A DNA stretch of 64,000 nucleotides, taken from positions 91,270,825-91,334,824 of the forward strand of contig CM075764.1 of NCBI GenBank assembly GCA_037974665.1, given 5' to 3'. Every line of letters starts with the position of its first letter. The stretch's first letter is position 1. This DNA comes from Ehretia macrophylla (lineage: Eukaryota; Streptophyta; Magnoliopsida; Boraginales; Ehretiaceae). The notes under the pieces were generated by a model. The model saw only the letters and a list, made by a program, of their open reading frames with translations. It did no database searches and was not told the origin of the DNA. Shown piece by piece: positions 22,322-34,048 of the stretch. The position numbers were made by a program, and so were the translations under genes.

Positions 22322-23264
22322 CAGGGACAGAGCCATGATTTTAATGTTGGAGGGCCAAGATTTAGTTAATAAGATTGAAAATATTATTTAGCAAAAATAA
22401 CAAAAAAATATTGTACAGTAAAATTTACCAATTCAATTGATATAATTGTACTCGTTTCTCTTTCGTGAAATATTATTTATCTATCATATCAACAAGAACA
22501 TCTTTTGCCAAGAAAAAGCACTAAAATTTGTATTAAAAATTACAAAATTACGTAGCCAAATAAATAAAATATTATTAAAATTTATTCACTAAAAATATCT
22601 ATCTATTACAGAAAATTGATCACTAAAATAAATCTAACAACAAAAAATAAACACTAAAAATGTATTCAGTTATTCAACAAAAATTCAAGTTTAAACTAAA
22701 AATATAAATACAAAATCTAACTTGGAACCAAATGTCAGAAGTTGAAGAATAGAAAAGTCTTACAATTTTTTTGATAGGAAAAGTTTTGCAATTTGGTTTT
22801 GGTAGGTAGAGGTTTTTTGTTTGGTTGAGAAATAAACAAGAACAAAAAATGTAGAAGTTGAGAAATAAGCATTTGAAGCTTAGCTTTGCAAAATTTTGCA
22901 AAGTTGGTGCCTAGTAAGCAACGGTAGAAAACAAAGGAATAAAAACAAAGCAAGACCAAATGATAAAAAAAAGAAAAGATGTAATAATGACATGGGTAAA
23001 AGATGAAGTAATATGTTTTTTACTTCATAAAAGAATAAGTAATTAAACCTTTTTAGTCTTTTTTTGTTAACTAGTGGGATTAGAAGTATTTTTTATATTA
23101 AAAAGATAATTCTTTTAATAGAAGTGGGGTTGTGAGTAATAATTTTGTCAAAACTAGGAAGGCCAGTGATAATTTTTTTTAAAAAATACATATATGTTAG
23201 AAAGAAAAATTTTAAACTTGGTGGGGCCGTGGCTTCCCTCGCCACCCCTAGCTCCGTCATTGGA
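22322..23264. mobile_element. hAT-like non-autonomous element in the Copia-1 pol
   Basis: The left end CAGGGACAGAGCCATG and the reverse complement of the right end CAATGACGGAGCTAGG are hAT-like. The flanking repeat is GTCTTCAA/CTCTTCAA (22,314-22,321 and 23,265-23,272). Removing the insert rejoins GSLQ to YLLLTRP in the reverse-transcriptase frame. The interior is AT-rich and has no convincing coding sequence. The last 2 bp before the right repeat may be a footprint. Confidence 0.7.
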
Positions 23265-23390
23265 CTCTTCAATACCTTTTGTTAACTCGTCCTAACATTG
23301 TATTTGCAGTGAATAAATTAGCCCAGTTCATGCATGCTCTGCATCAAAGTCACTGGTCTGCAACCAAAAGACTAATGTGTTATTTGAAAC

Positions 23391-23632
23391 AATAGAAAAA
23401 AAGATATTGCAAAATACATTCTTACAATCTATGTTAATGACATTCTTACAATCTGTATTCATGACAATCTTACAATCAGAGTAATAAATAGAACAAACAA
23501 GACTACATTAGTCAAACATCACACTGCCCTAGAATTACATTATTCAAGACTGAATCAAAGGCACACTACTCAAGAAATCTTTAGCTAGAAATCCTTAGTT
23601 GTATTATCTTCTTTTCTACAGATATTTCAACA
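23391..23632 (-). repeat. Copia-2 3' LTR
   Basis: 242 bp, 24 bp longer than its partner because the unit starting CATTCTTACAATCTATG at 23,417 is duplicated at 23,441. In element orientation it starts TGTTGAAATAT and ends CTATT rather than CA. Confidence 0.85.
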
Positions 23633-23821
23633 CTCCCTTTCAAGCTAGGGCGAAGATATTGATGAGCCCGAGCTTGCCACAAGCTGATTGAAGAAGTGAC
23701 GGTCCAAGGGACTTGGTAAACATGTCAGCAGCCTGCTCAGAGGATGTAACAAAGCAAGGTGTGATAACTCCTGAGCTAACTTTCTCCCGAATAAAATGGA
23801 TATCAACCTCAATGAGTATTG
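23633..23821 (-). pseudogene. Copia-2 RNase H, C-terminal end
   Basis: On the minus strand it reads VDIHFIREKVSSGVI, then EQAADMFTKSLG, the conserved tail of copia RNase H. It ends near the polypurine tract. The frame is interrupted by Copia-3 and continues from 29,390. Confidence 0.85.
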
Positions 23822-23826
23822 TCCTC

Positions 23827-24688
23827 TATTAGGATCTGATTTTTATTTTATTATTGTTGGCTGTATTTTGCAAAAAATATGGATATTGCGTGTGGTGGTT
23901 TGAGCTTGCAGGAATCTACGAAGAAGTCACGATCAAGAGGGATTCAAGTTCTGAAGTGTTCTAATGCTAGAAGAATTCTTGAAGAGTCCACATGACTATA
24001 AAGATATCTTGGAGATAAAGTGATAATGGGATAAAGTCAAGATTATCAAGAACTCTTGAGCTAATTGGATTATCTTGAAGACTCTTCTGCGTGTACTCAA
24101 CATCCCAAGCAAATCCTTCAAATAGGCGTCTCATTTCTCAGTTGAAGGTGCAGCGAGTAGTGAGCAGAAAATAAGGAGCTGAAACGTGAGTTAGCTATAG
24201 GCTGTCTGTGTCAGGTCGTGTTGCAACATATTATGTAATAGAGTATGCTGAATGTTTTGATTAGTGTTGCAGCATAGTTTGTTTTAAGTCATATGTATTG
24301 ACCAATCCATCTAGAGTTTCAAGACTCTTTTTATTATGTTTTAGTATACATTCTTTAGGAGAAGAATGTGTGTTCTTAGGAGAGAACTTTTGTAAGTTGA
24401 GGGGAGCTCGCCAAACTAGAGAATCTACTAAGGGAGTCTTACACCTAGGCAGCAAGGGTTAAGAGGGAGTCTCCAATTGCGTAAGTTTTCATTGGTGTCT
24501 ATAATCTCTTGAAACTTAGTGGATTGGTTTGTTGGCCAGAGGATGGCCGCGTGGACATAGACCAAGTTGGTTGAACCACATTAAAATTTACGTGTTCTTA
24601 CTTTTGTTGCAACAAATTTAATTTCCTGCAAATTTACTTAGTTGATTTGTTTATTTATCAAATTGATTAAAGAGCCAGAAACCTAACA
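23827..24688 (+). repeat. Copia-3 5' LTR
   Basis: 862 bp, the same length as the partner, with scattered substitutions visible by eye. Followed directly by the primer-binding site. Confidence 0.88.
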
Positions 24689-24766
24689 AGTGGCATCAAG
24701 AGCAGGTTACTGAACTAACTCAGTTAGATCTTTAGGAAAGTTTTTTTTTCTAGTTGTTTCACAGAT

Positions 24767-26540
24767 ATGGACATATTTCGGGATGGAAGTTCAATTACCA
24801 AACCACTACTATTGGATGGATCAAACTACTCATATTGGAAGGTTTGAATGAGAACATTTATCAAATCCATTGATGAAAAAGCTTGGAGGGCGGTTGTCAT
24901 AGGATGGGCACATCCTACAATGAAGAATGATTAAGGAATTGAAGTGTCGAAAAATGAGGATCAATGGACCACAAATGAAGATCGTTTGGCTAACAATAAT
25001 TCTAAGGCTTTAAATGCGATTTTTAATGATGTAGATCTAAATCAATTTAAACTGATTTCAACTTGTGAAACTGCTAAAGATGCTTGGACTATTTTACAGA
25101 GTGCATATAAAGGAACAACAGCTGTCAAAGTGTCCAAGCTTCAAATTCTTGCAATAAGATTTGAGGAATTGAATATGCAAGAGGATGAGACTATTGTTGA
25201 TTTCAATAGCAGGTTGTATGACATTGCAAATGAGGACTTTGCACTAGGTAAAAAATATTAAGATTCAAAGGTTGTGAGGAAGGTGTTACGATCACTTCCT
25301 GATAGATTTGCCATCAAGGTTGCTGCCATCGAAGAAGCAAAAGTTGTTGATGACATGAAACTGGATGAATTAATGAGTTCACTTCAGACATTTGAGATGA
25401 AATTTAAATAGAAAAGAAATGAGAAAAATATTGCATTCCAAGCTGAAGTTCAAAGTAAAGATGATCAAAGCTCTTACTATGATGAAGATGCAGAAATTAC
25501 TGAATCTTTAGCATTGCTCACAAAGAATTTCAACAAAGTGCTGAAAAATGGAAGAAGCAGAGAAGTGGATATAGACCAGCAACTTTTGAAAGGAAGCAGA
25601 CTGTTACAACAAATCCTGAGACATTCAGAAGGCAAAATGGAAAACCATTCGAGGAGAAAAAGAAAAATAAAGGCATTCAGTGCAGGAAGTACGAAGGATT
25701 TGGTCATATACAGACTGAATGTGCAAATATCTTGAAGAAAAAGAATAGAACCATGAATACCACTTGGAGTGATGAAGATTCAGATGATGTTTCTGAAAGT
25801 GATGAAGGAGACACCAGCAATTATGTTGCATTCGCTATTGCAACATGACAAAATTGCAAAAAGTCAGGATCAACAGATATCGCACTGTCTGTGGCAACAA
25901 CGTCCACAACAGAACATGTGTTATCAGATGACAGTAGCACAAATTCTGAAACAGATAGTGACAATAATCTGGATAAAGAAGGAATCATGAAAGCATACAA
26001 GGAGATGTATGAAAAATGGCTGATTGTATGCAAGAAGAATCAAGAGTTAGAAGAAAAGATCAATGAACTGGAGGAACAAAAGGCTGACTTGACAAAATCT
26101 GTGAGAAACCATCAGATCCAAGCAGCTAAAAGTCATCTGAAGATTGAAGAGTTGCAACGTGAGCTGAAACAAACTAAGCAGAATGTGAAGATGCTGAATT
26201 CAGGAACTTTGAAGCTTGATCATATGTTGTCAATTCAAAAGACAAATGGAGATCATACTGGACTTGGGTTCCAAGAAGGTCTTTCAACTAGAAAAACTAT
26301 ATTTATCAAAGAATCTAGAAGCCAAAGCTAGAACTGCATGTTACAACATCCCATGCGACAAAGGCAAAAATTTTAGAAGGAAAGCAAAAGAGATTTGTTC
26401 CTATCTGTCACTACTGCGGCATTCCTGAACACATCAGATTGCGATGCTATAGGTATATTGATGATCTGAAAAGAGGTATATTTGTTAATCCCTTCTTTTA
26501 TGATAAGCCTAGGAAATCACCAAAAGTAAGGGTTGATTTG
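24767..26540 (+). pseudogene. Copia-3 gag (stops and frameshifts)
   Basis: ATG at 24,767 opens MDIFRDGSSITKPLLLDGSN, then YSYWK and a premature TGA. The clean part 24,944-25,261 contains the conserved copia gag core (ISTCETAKDAWTILQSAYKG, VSKLQILAIRFEELNM). A first zinc knuckle near 25,681-25,722 reads CRKYEGFGHIQTEC, with its second Cys replaced by Tyr. An acidic, Ser-rich part (25,760-25,980) and a Glu/Lys-rich, likely coiled-coil stretch (25,985-26,230, QELEEKINELEEQKADL) follow. A second knuckle near 26,407-26,448 is intact (CHYCGIPEHIRLRC). The two-knuckle, coiled-coil architecture is seen in some large plant copia lineages. Confidence 0.75.
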
Positions 26541-28527
26541 TCATAACAGAACTTGAAACAGATATGGGTAAGAAAATCTGACACATTTGATGCATCCAAA
26601 AATTTGTGCTTAAGGTTAAAAACAGAGAAAAATTGCAACTTATGAAAGATTTTTAAAATAAAAACTGATCGTGGTAGGGAATCTGAGAACTTTGCATTTT
26701 CTAAATTTTGCACTGCATAATGAATATCACATGAGTTTTCCACACAAAACAAAAAAATTGGTATAGTTGAAACAAAAAAAAAAAGATTGTTCTAGAATGT
26801 GTTGCAACAGAACATCAGCTACCACACATTTTCACTAAGGCACTTGACTTTGTGAAATTTGAAGTTTTGAGAAAAGCTATTGGTATTTGTTCCAATTGAT
26901 GTTAGCACATGCATTGAAACATGAGAGTGATCAGTCTCAAGGGATGTGAAAGTTTAATAATTAAATCAACTTGAGATTTATTATTTGAACCATACATCTT
27001 GTGCACACTATATTTTGATCTGATTGAGAAACTGATTTTAAAGGTTTACAAGTGCAGGAGTTTAAATTTCCTAGTGACTTTGGATATAAAGAGAAGTCTC
27101 TTTATCCATTTATGTACTCTATTTACTCATGAAAAGAAAAAAAAAGAAAAAAAAAACAAACGGGAAAAAAGGTAAAGATTGGAAAAAGCTACCTAGACCA
27201 GATTGAAAGTTCTAGAGTAAAAGCTACCAAGTCCAATATTCATGTAAAAAAATTTTGCAATGTGATTAGACGATCAAGTTGTTTGAACAGATTGTTTAAA
27301 ATTCTAAATCTTGCAAAGGTTGATTCTAAGGAATTTCAAGAAAGATCTTTATATAGCTTTCATACACACACATGGTTCAAGTTATAAATTCTTGTGTGAT
27401 TTAAGTATTGAATAAATCTAATTTCTTGTTGATGACATCACAATTAATGTGGATTGTGTGTGACATTCATTGTTTTATGTTTGAGAAATATTTCATAAGT
27501 TTAAGTACTTAAATGGTTGACTAGTAAAGTAATGTTGCAACATGGACTGAAACAATCTCTCTCACAAAACTTGTGTTGTAAGAGGAAAAAATGGGAAAAT
27601 AAGTTTTTCTTTGACATCAATTCTGTTTGTTGACATGACAGATATATGTTGACATTGGTAAGCTAAAAAGTTGTGAGTATTCAAGAGAGTTTGAATTCCA
27701 CAAAACTTTTGGCATTGTTACATGTTAATCTAGGACTCTAATCATTGAAAAAAAACTCTTTCTTCTAGAAAGTTTGCTCATCTAAAGCTTCTTATTGTCT
27801 CACATGGATTTCTCGCTCATCTATTTTTCTACTCACCACTTCATCTTCTTGAGAAAGTGCTAGGACATTGTTCTGAAGGGTCAACATAAAGTAGATATTC
27901 AGGGGGAGCCTCGAGTTGAAGGGCATGTTGGACCAACTTCTGCAACAACTTTTGATGTGTTGTTGCAATAGGCGCAGAAACATTAGAGTGAAGTTTATGA
28001 GCTGTGCAACGATCAAGCCACTATTAAAGCTAATATGCAGAAGATCATGGCTGATCTTGAGAAGTTGATGGAAGGACAACAACCCCTATTTGATTTCGTC
28101 ATCAAATCCGATGTTTGAATGTTCATTTGCTTGATGATTATAGCTATGATACTTTACTAGTTTTGGTTTTGCTCTAATACTTCGCTATGTTTAACTTCTG
28201 CTATTTGCTCTGGGTTCATATTTCTGTTCGATGTTGTATGTTATGCTTCTATTGCTCTGATACTCTATTCTACTACTTTGGTTTCTTTTGTCAAAGGGGG
28301 AGATAGATCCCACAAGCTAATGGTTTGATTTATGCTTTGCAAAATTTTGTGTTACACTATTTTTTTGATGATTGAATTTGGTAAGATGGTTTATAATTGT
28401 TTGGTTTATGTTTTGAGCTTTGCTCAACTATGAGTTACCTTACTAAGAGGGAGATTGTTTACATTTCTTATTTTGATGTTAACCATTGCTTGTGAATTTT
28501 TGCCAAAATAAAGCCAAAGGGGGAGAT
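26541..28527 (+). other. Copia-3 interior after gag, mostly non-coding
   Basis: A decayed integrase scrap occurs at about 26,670-26,830; the remainder to the polypurine tract has no recognisable pol domain. The minus-strand frame at 27,792-28,082 is not supported as a gene. Confidence 0.5.
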
Positions 28528-29389
28528 TGTTAGGATCTGATTTTTCTTTTATTATTGTTGGCTGTGTTTTGCAAAAATTATGGATATTGCATATGGTAGT
28601 TTGAGCTTGCAGGAATCTACGAAGAAGTCACGATCAGGAGGGATTCAAGTTCTGAAGTGTTCTAATGCTAGAAGAATTCTTGAAGAGTCCACATGACTAT
28701 GAAGATATCTTGGAGATAAAGTGATAATGTGATAAAGTCAAGATTATCAAGAACTCTTGAGCTAATTGGATTATCTTGAAGACTCTTCTGCGTATACTCA
28801 ACATCCCAAGCAAATCCTTCAAATAGGCATCTCATTTCTTAGTTGAAGGGGCAGCGAGCAGTGAGCAGAAAATAAAGAGCTAAAACATGAATTAGCTATA
28901 AGTTGTCTGTGTCAGGTCGTGTTACAACATATTGTGTAACAGAGTGTGCTGAATGTTTTGATTAGTGTTGCAATGCAGTTTGTTTTAAGTCATATGTATT
29001 GACCAATCCATCTAGAGTTTCAAGACTATTTTTATTATGTTTTAGTATACATTCTTCGGGAGAATAAGGTGTGTTCTCGGGAGAGACCTTTTGTAAGTCG
29101 AGGGGAGCTCGTCAAACTAGAGAATCTACTAAGGGAGTCTTACATTTAGGCGGCAAGGGTTAAGAGGGAGTCTTCAATTGCGTAAGTTTCCATTGGTGTC
29201 TGTAATCTTTTAAAACTTAGTGGATTGGTTTGTTGGCCAGGGGATGGTTGCGTGGACGTAGACCAAGTTGGTTGAACCACGTTAAAATTTATGTGTTCTT
29301 ACTTTTGTTGCAACAAATTTACTTTCCTGCAAATTTACTTAGTTAATTTGTTTAATTATCAAATTGATTAAAGGGCCAGAAACCTAACA
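28528..29389 (+). repeat. Copia-3 3' LTR
   Basis: 862 bp with intact TGTTAGG...CCTAACA termini, preceded by the polypurine tract. Confidence 0.88.
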
Positions 29390-29394
29390 TCCTC

Positions 29395-30660
29395 TCATGA
29401 AGGACTGAGTCAAAAGACAACATAATAGCAGATTTATTGTCACAAAATAAGGTGGATGAGTCGGATATTGGAAACCCAAACTCAGATATGAGAGAGCGTA
29501 ACCAAAGTAGTTCACATGTTCGTTAGGCCATAGCACGGTACTCAGCTTCTACAGAAGATCATGAGACAACTGCTTGCTTCTTACTTTTCCATGAAATAAG
29601 GTGATTTCCAAGGAAGGGGCACATCCCTGAGGTATAACGCCTATTACTCTTTGACCCTACATAATTCGCATCAGTGTAACAAGCAATCCTTTTTCTACAC
29701 CTGTTGCATAAAAGATGCCAAGTCTAGGAGAAGATTTAAGATGCGGAAGGATATGATAGACAACATCCAGATGAGAGGTACGAGGTGCATGCATGAATTG
29801 GTTTACAATACTTACTGCATATATAAGGTCTGGCCTTGTGTTAGTCAAATAGATAAGTCATCCCACAAGTCTCTGATATACTGACGGCTCAGCTAACAAT
29901 TCCACTTATTCCCCTGTCAACTTAAGACTGGGGTCCATAGGCATCGCGGCAGGTCAACAACCTAGCATACCTGTATCTTGGAGAAGATCCAATGCATATT
30001 TTCTCTGGGATAGAGATATACCCTAGCGATTTCGAGCCACCTTAATACCCAAAAAGTATCGAAGTTTGCCCAAATCCTTAATGTCAAACATCATCCCAAG
30101 GTCATATTTTACCTAAACAATTCCATGAGTGTCATCTCCAGTAATGAAAATATCATCCACGTATACTGATATAACAATGCACTGACCTTGAGGATGGTGT
30201 CGAACAAAGCAAGTATGATCAGAGTGGCACCTAATAAACCCTATAGTAAAAACCACCTCACTAAAATGGTTGAACCAAGCACGAGGGGATTGTTTAAGCC
30301 TATAAAGGGATTTACGAAGGTGACACACTTTCCCTGAATACTCCCCCTAAGCCCGAAAGCCTGGTGGAGGATCCATGTAAATAGTCTCAGAGAGATCGCC
30401 ATTAAAAAATGCATTTTTGACATCCAATTGGTGGAGAGGCCAAGAATATGAGGCAACCAAAGAGACAATGAGCCTGACTGTAGTTAATTTGGCGACAGGA
30501 AAAAATGTGGCACCAAAGTCCTTGCCTAGTACCTGAGTAAACTCTTTAGTGATAAGACGGACCTTATATCGATCAATGGTAACATCTGCAAGATACTTGA
30601 CACTAAAAACCCATTTGCAGCCAACGGTCTTTTCGCCAACCAGGACATCAACCAGCTCTC
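29395..30660 (-). pseudogene. Copia-2 reverse transcriptase and RNase H (broken)
   Basis: Read right to left on the minus strand: KSLYRLKQSPRAWFNHFSE and SVYVDDIFITGDD at 30,113-30,328 (the YVDD catalytic box), an FLGI block near 30,060, then NTRPDLIYAVSIVNQFMHAP at 29,657-29,848, and RNase H down to 29,395, where Copia-3 interrupts. Several frame changes and stops separate the pieces. In the intact element this enzyme copies the RNA into DNA in the particle. Confidence 0.85.
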
Positions 30661-31238
30661 ATGTCTGATTTTGCTGGAGGGCATCCATTTCTACTTTCAT
30701 AGCAACCACCCATAAAAGAATTATGTAGGGCCTCCGAAACTGAGCGAGGGATAAAGACCAAATCAACCTAACCAACGAAAGATTTATACTGATCAAAGAG
30801 ACCCTGAAATGACACAAACTGGGGAATAGGATGATAAGTAATACTTGAAAGTAAGTAACGGGAAGGGGGGCATCGGTCACGAGTGGGGTAACGAGAAGGG
30901 GCAGGTTCAGGGACCAAGAGAGAAGAAAGGTTACCTGAAATCAAAGAAGAAGCTGGTAATGGAGCTGGAGCACGAGGACGCCGAGAGTAAACCTACAGGG
31001 GAGCTGGAGAAGAGACAAGGGGGAAACCATCATTGGGGCTCGACAAGGGTGCATGAGACGGTTGAGATGTATCAGGAAGAGGAATAGGGCGAGAAAGACA
31101 GGGAGGGTCCTCCGCAGAGGACACTTTTGGAGAATGCTCTAAGGGTAGGGAATGAATAAGGAATAAAGGTACAGTCTCAAGGAATATGACATCCATCGAG
31201 TAGTGGAAGTGATGAGTAACCGGATCATAGCACCTATA
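30661..31238 (-). pseudogene. Copia-2 integrase-reverse transcriptase linker
   Basis: Pro/Ser-rich variable linker between integrase and reverse transcriptase; on the minus strand at 30,993-31,196 it reads IPLPDTSQPSHAPLSSPNDG. It is out of frame with both neighbours. The plus-strand frame at 30,845-31,087 is its shadow. Confidence 0.6.
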
Positions 31239-32487
31239 TCATTTAGACAGGGAAGAGTACCCAAGAAAGATACAACGGATAGCTTTATCATCTAACTTAG
31301 TACGAGTAGGGCTGCGATTTTGAACAAAGCATGTACAACCAAAGACTTGTGGAAGAATAAGAAAAATGACAGTATTTGGCTTGAGAATGTGCAGGGGTGG
31401 TTGACCTTGGAGGACACGACCAGGGGTGCGATTAATAATGTATGTAGCGGTAAGGACAACAAGGTGCCAGAAATATTGAGGTACATGCATACCAGATAAA
31501 AGATATCGAACTGTAGACATAATGTGGCGGTTCTTTCGTTCTGCCACACCATTCTGTTCAGGTATGTAAGGACAAATAAGTTGCTGAAGAATGTCTCTTT
31601 TATTAAGTTCAGCCCGAAAATCATTGGTTAGATATTCTTTACCATTATCAGAATGAATATTGCGGACAACAATATGGATTTGGGTTTTGACCATTTGAAG
31701 GAAGTGAGTGAAATAAGTGAAGACTTCATATTTTTTCTTCATCGGGTAGACCCAAGTACAACGAATATAATCATCTATAAATGTAACATAGTAACGATGG
31801 TGAGAAATGGCCATGATATGAGAGGGACCCCAAATATCAGAGTAAACAAGGTCAAAGGCACATGGAGCCCGATGCATGCGAGGAATATATGTAGTGCGAG
31901 CATGCTTTGACAATTCACAAGTGACACATTTGAACTTAAAAACCTTGCATGCTTTATTAAAAGATGGAAATAACCAATATAAATATTGAAAGTTTACACG
32001 TCCTAAATGGGCATGCCACAAATCTAAGTTTTGAAGAGAGCTAACAGGAGTATCAAAAATTGGAGACACAGAAGCTTGTAGACTGGACACGGGTACAATA
32101 GAGGTGAAAGGTTCGCCGAAGTAGTAAAGTCCATCGTGCTTATACCCTATGCCAAAAATCTTATTCGAAGTCAGGTCCTGCAAGAAACAACGGTTAGGTA
32201 AGAAAACAAATGCACAGTGAAGACTCTTGGCAAGACGACTAATAGAAAATAGATTATAAGCAAAGTTGGGGACATTGTAAACAAAGCGAAGAGTGATATC
32301 TGAGGATAAACATGCATCTCCTTGACAACGGATAGGAATAAACGTTCCATCGAAAATTTGAACTGATTGATTTACGGAACTAACAAGAGAGGAAAAAATG
32401 GAGAGCTCACCAGTCATATGATTATTGGCCCCGGAATCCAGAATCCAAAATGGTTGGCCTGAATTACCATAAAGGGCGGTAAGAGTA
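31239..32487 (-). pseudogene. Copia-2 protease and integrase
   Basis: Longest surviving pol piece, about 410 codons without a stop. The N-terminal part has the protease motif WILDSGANNHMTGE. It is followed by the GAG-pre-integrase block LWHAHLGRVNFQYL and an integrase core with the D-D-E triad: D in YSDIWGP, D in HSDNGKEY, E in PEQNGVAERKNRH. It ends LDDKAIRCIFLGYSS, the usual integrase C-terminal block. The 5' side is cut by the hAT-like insert at 32,496; the frame resumes beyond 33,097 as PTAALVTGTLTALYG once the insert is removed. Integrase joins element DNA to the chromosome. Confidence 0.88.
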
Positions 32488-32495
32488 CCCATAGC

Positions 32496-33089
32496 CACTG
32501 GCGGAGCCACATGGCTCTCAGAGGGTTCACATGAACCCCTTAAAATTTGAATTTTTTTTTTGTTCATCTAAAAATATCCTCTTATTTTTATTCTCTCTCT
32601 TTTCTCATGTTTTTCTCTCTTCATTTTTTACTTTTATTCTCTTATTTATAAATAAGTTTTAATTTTTTTTTATATTTTGGGGATTATTTGTGTTATCATT
32701 GTGTATGAATTTTGATTCATTTATTTTTGTAATATTTTTAACATTTAAGTTAAACTTTTCTAGTTTAATTGTACATTTAATTTAATTTTAATTTGAATTT
32801 TTAAAAATAATTTTTACACTGTCTTTTATTTTTAATTGATTATTTTGTATTTTTGATTAAACAGTTCAGTTCGAATACTAACGAATTTTATATGTTTAAA
32901 TATTTTAATATTTTTTCATCATTGTCATGATTTTAGGGATAAGGGCAATAGTTTTTTTTTTCAATTTATATAAAAAAATTTGCATGAATGAGTGTCCAAA
33001 CCCGGTTACTGACTCTGCCATGTAGTACACCCCTAATCCCCTGTGGCGAAGCGGTACCCCCTAAACCCGGGTGCCTAGCTCCGCCACTG
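32496..33089. mobile_element. hAT-like non-autonomous element in Copia-2 pol (594 bp)
   Basis: The left end CACTGGCGGAGCCAC and the reverse complement of the right end CAGTGGCGGAGCTAGG are inverted repeats. The flanking 8-bp repeat is CCCATAGC/CCCGTAAC (32,488-32,495 and 33,090-33,097, two mismatches). Excision restores the Copia-2 frame. AT-rich and non-coding. Confidence 0.8.
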
Positions 33090-33097
33090 CCCGTAAC

Positions 33098-34048
33098 AAG
33101 GGCAGCAGTGGGGCCAGATGATGAAATGAGACCCAAGTATAGTTGAAGTTGAGCAATCTGAGCCTAAAGTTGACTATAATTTGGTTGGCTAGAAACTAGT
33201 TCTGTTGAGGCTGAAGGGGGTGCCAATTCGGCCACAGCTCCAATACGAAGACCTCCTTTCTTTTGTTAACCACCAGGATTTCTAGAATATTGTTGCTTTA
33301 ATTCAGGATGAAGAGTGAAACATCAGTCAATGAGGTGACCAGGTTTTCGACAATGTTGGCAATACAGACGAGTACCTGTTTGCCGAGAACCTGTAGGAGC
33401 AGCAAATGCCATTTGATCTGAAATAGACTGAGTAGGTTCAAGTGCAAGTAGAAGACGCCTTCGATTATCACCATCCACAATTGCGAATGCCTTATATAAA
33501 GAGGCTAGAGGAGTTGTATTTAAAATATGAGTCCGAAGATTCTCGAACTCAGGCTTTAGACCTATCAAGAACTGATAAGTCTGACGATGATCTAGACGTT
33601 TAGTCTCAACCTCAGCATCATTTGGGAAGTCACTCAAAGGCTGATACTGAGCTAGTTCTTCCTATCTAGTTTGGAGATATCCAAAATAATCCGCAACAGG
33701 GAATCCTAAAGTCGTCTAAGAAGCATGAGAAATTTCACGGTAAAGCTCAAAGATTCGAGAATCTTGACGTGTATGGGCATACATCTTTGTTAGGGAATTC
33801 CATAGACCATGAACTGTCTTGTGATACATAAACATATTATAGATTCGCTCCTCCATAGAATTGAACATCCAACCTAAGATAACACAATTATCCTCATGCC
33901 ATTGAGCAAAATTAGGATCTGCTTCTTTCGGCTTAGGCTCTGAACCTAAAATCCATCCAATTTTACGTTTTCCACCAAGATAAAGGCAGAACGAACGAGA
34001 TCAAGCATGAAATTTTTTTCCATTTAATAACACATTTGTGACTCGCTG
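33098..34048 (-). pseudogene. Copia-2 gag, main part
   Basis: On the minus strand it reads YQFLIGLKPEFENLRTHILN then LASLYKAFAIVDGDNRRRLL, the conserved C-terminal half of copia gag, and a zinc knuckle YCQHCRKPGHLID whose last Cys is out of frame. The upstream part near 33,760-34,000 encodes the N-terminal gag block (WNSLTKMYAHTRQDSRIFEL context). Stops are present. The first 39 or so codons lie on the far side of the tandem LTR array at 42,737-42,853. Confidence 0.8.

Larger units (their letters stand above)
23827..29389 (+). mobile_element. Copia-3: LTR retrotransposon with deleted pol, inside Copia-2
   Basis: Two 862-bp LTRs (23,827-24,688 and 28,528-29,389) with TGTTAGG...CCTAACA ends (left copy mutated to TATTAGG). 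Perfect duplication TCCTC at 23,822-23,826 and 29,390-29,394; excision rejoins the Copia-2 RNase H frame. Primer-binding site TGGCATCAAGAGC from 24,691; polypurine tract AAAGGGGGAGA just before 28,528. The interior (3.8 kb) has gag with two zinc knuckles and a short integrase remnant (near 26,670-26,830, GRESENFAFSKFCT context). Protease, reverse transcriptase and RNase H were not found. Probably mobilised in trans. Confidence 0.88.

Noticed and set aside
30845-31087. Plus-strand Gly/Glu/Lys-rich frame of 80 codons
   Set aside because: It is the antisense shadow of the Pro/Ser-rich linker of Copia-2 pol.
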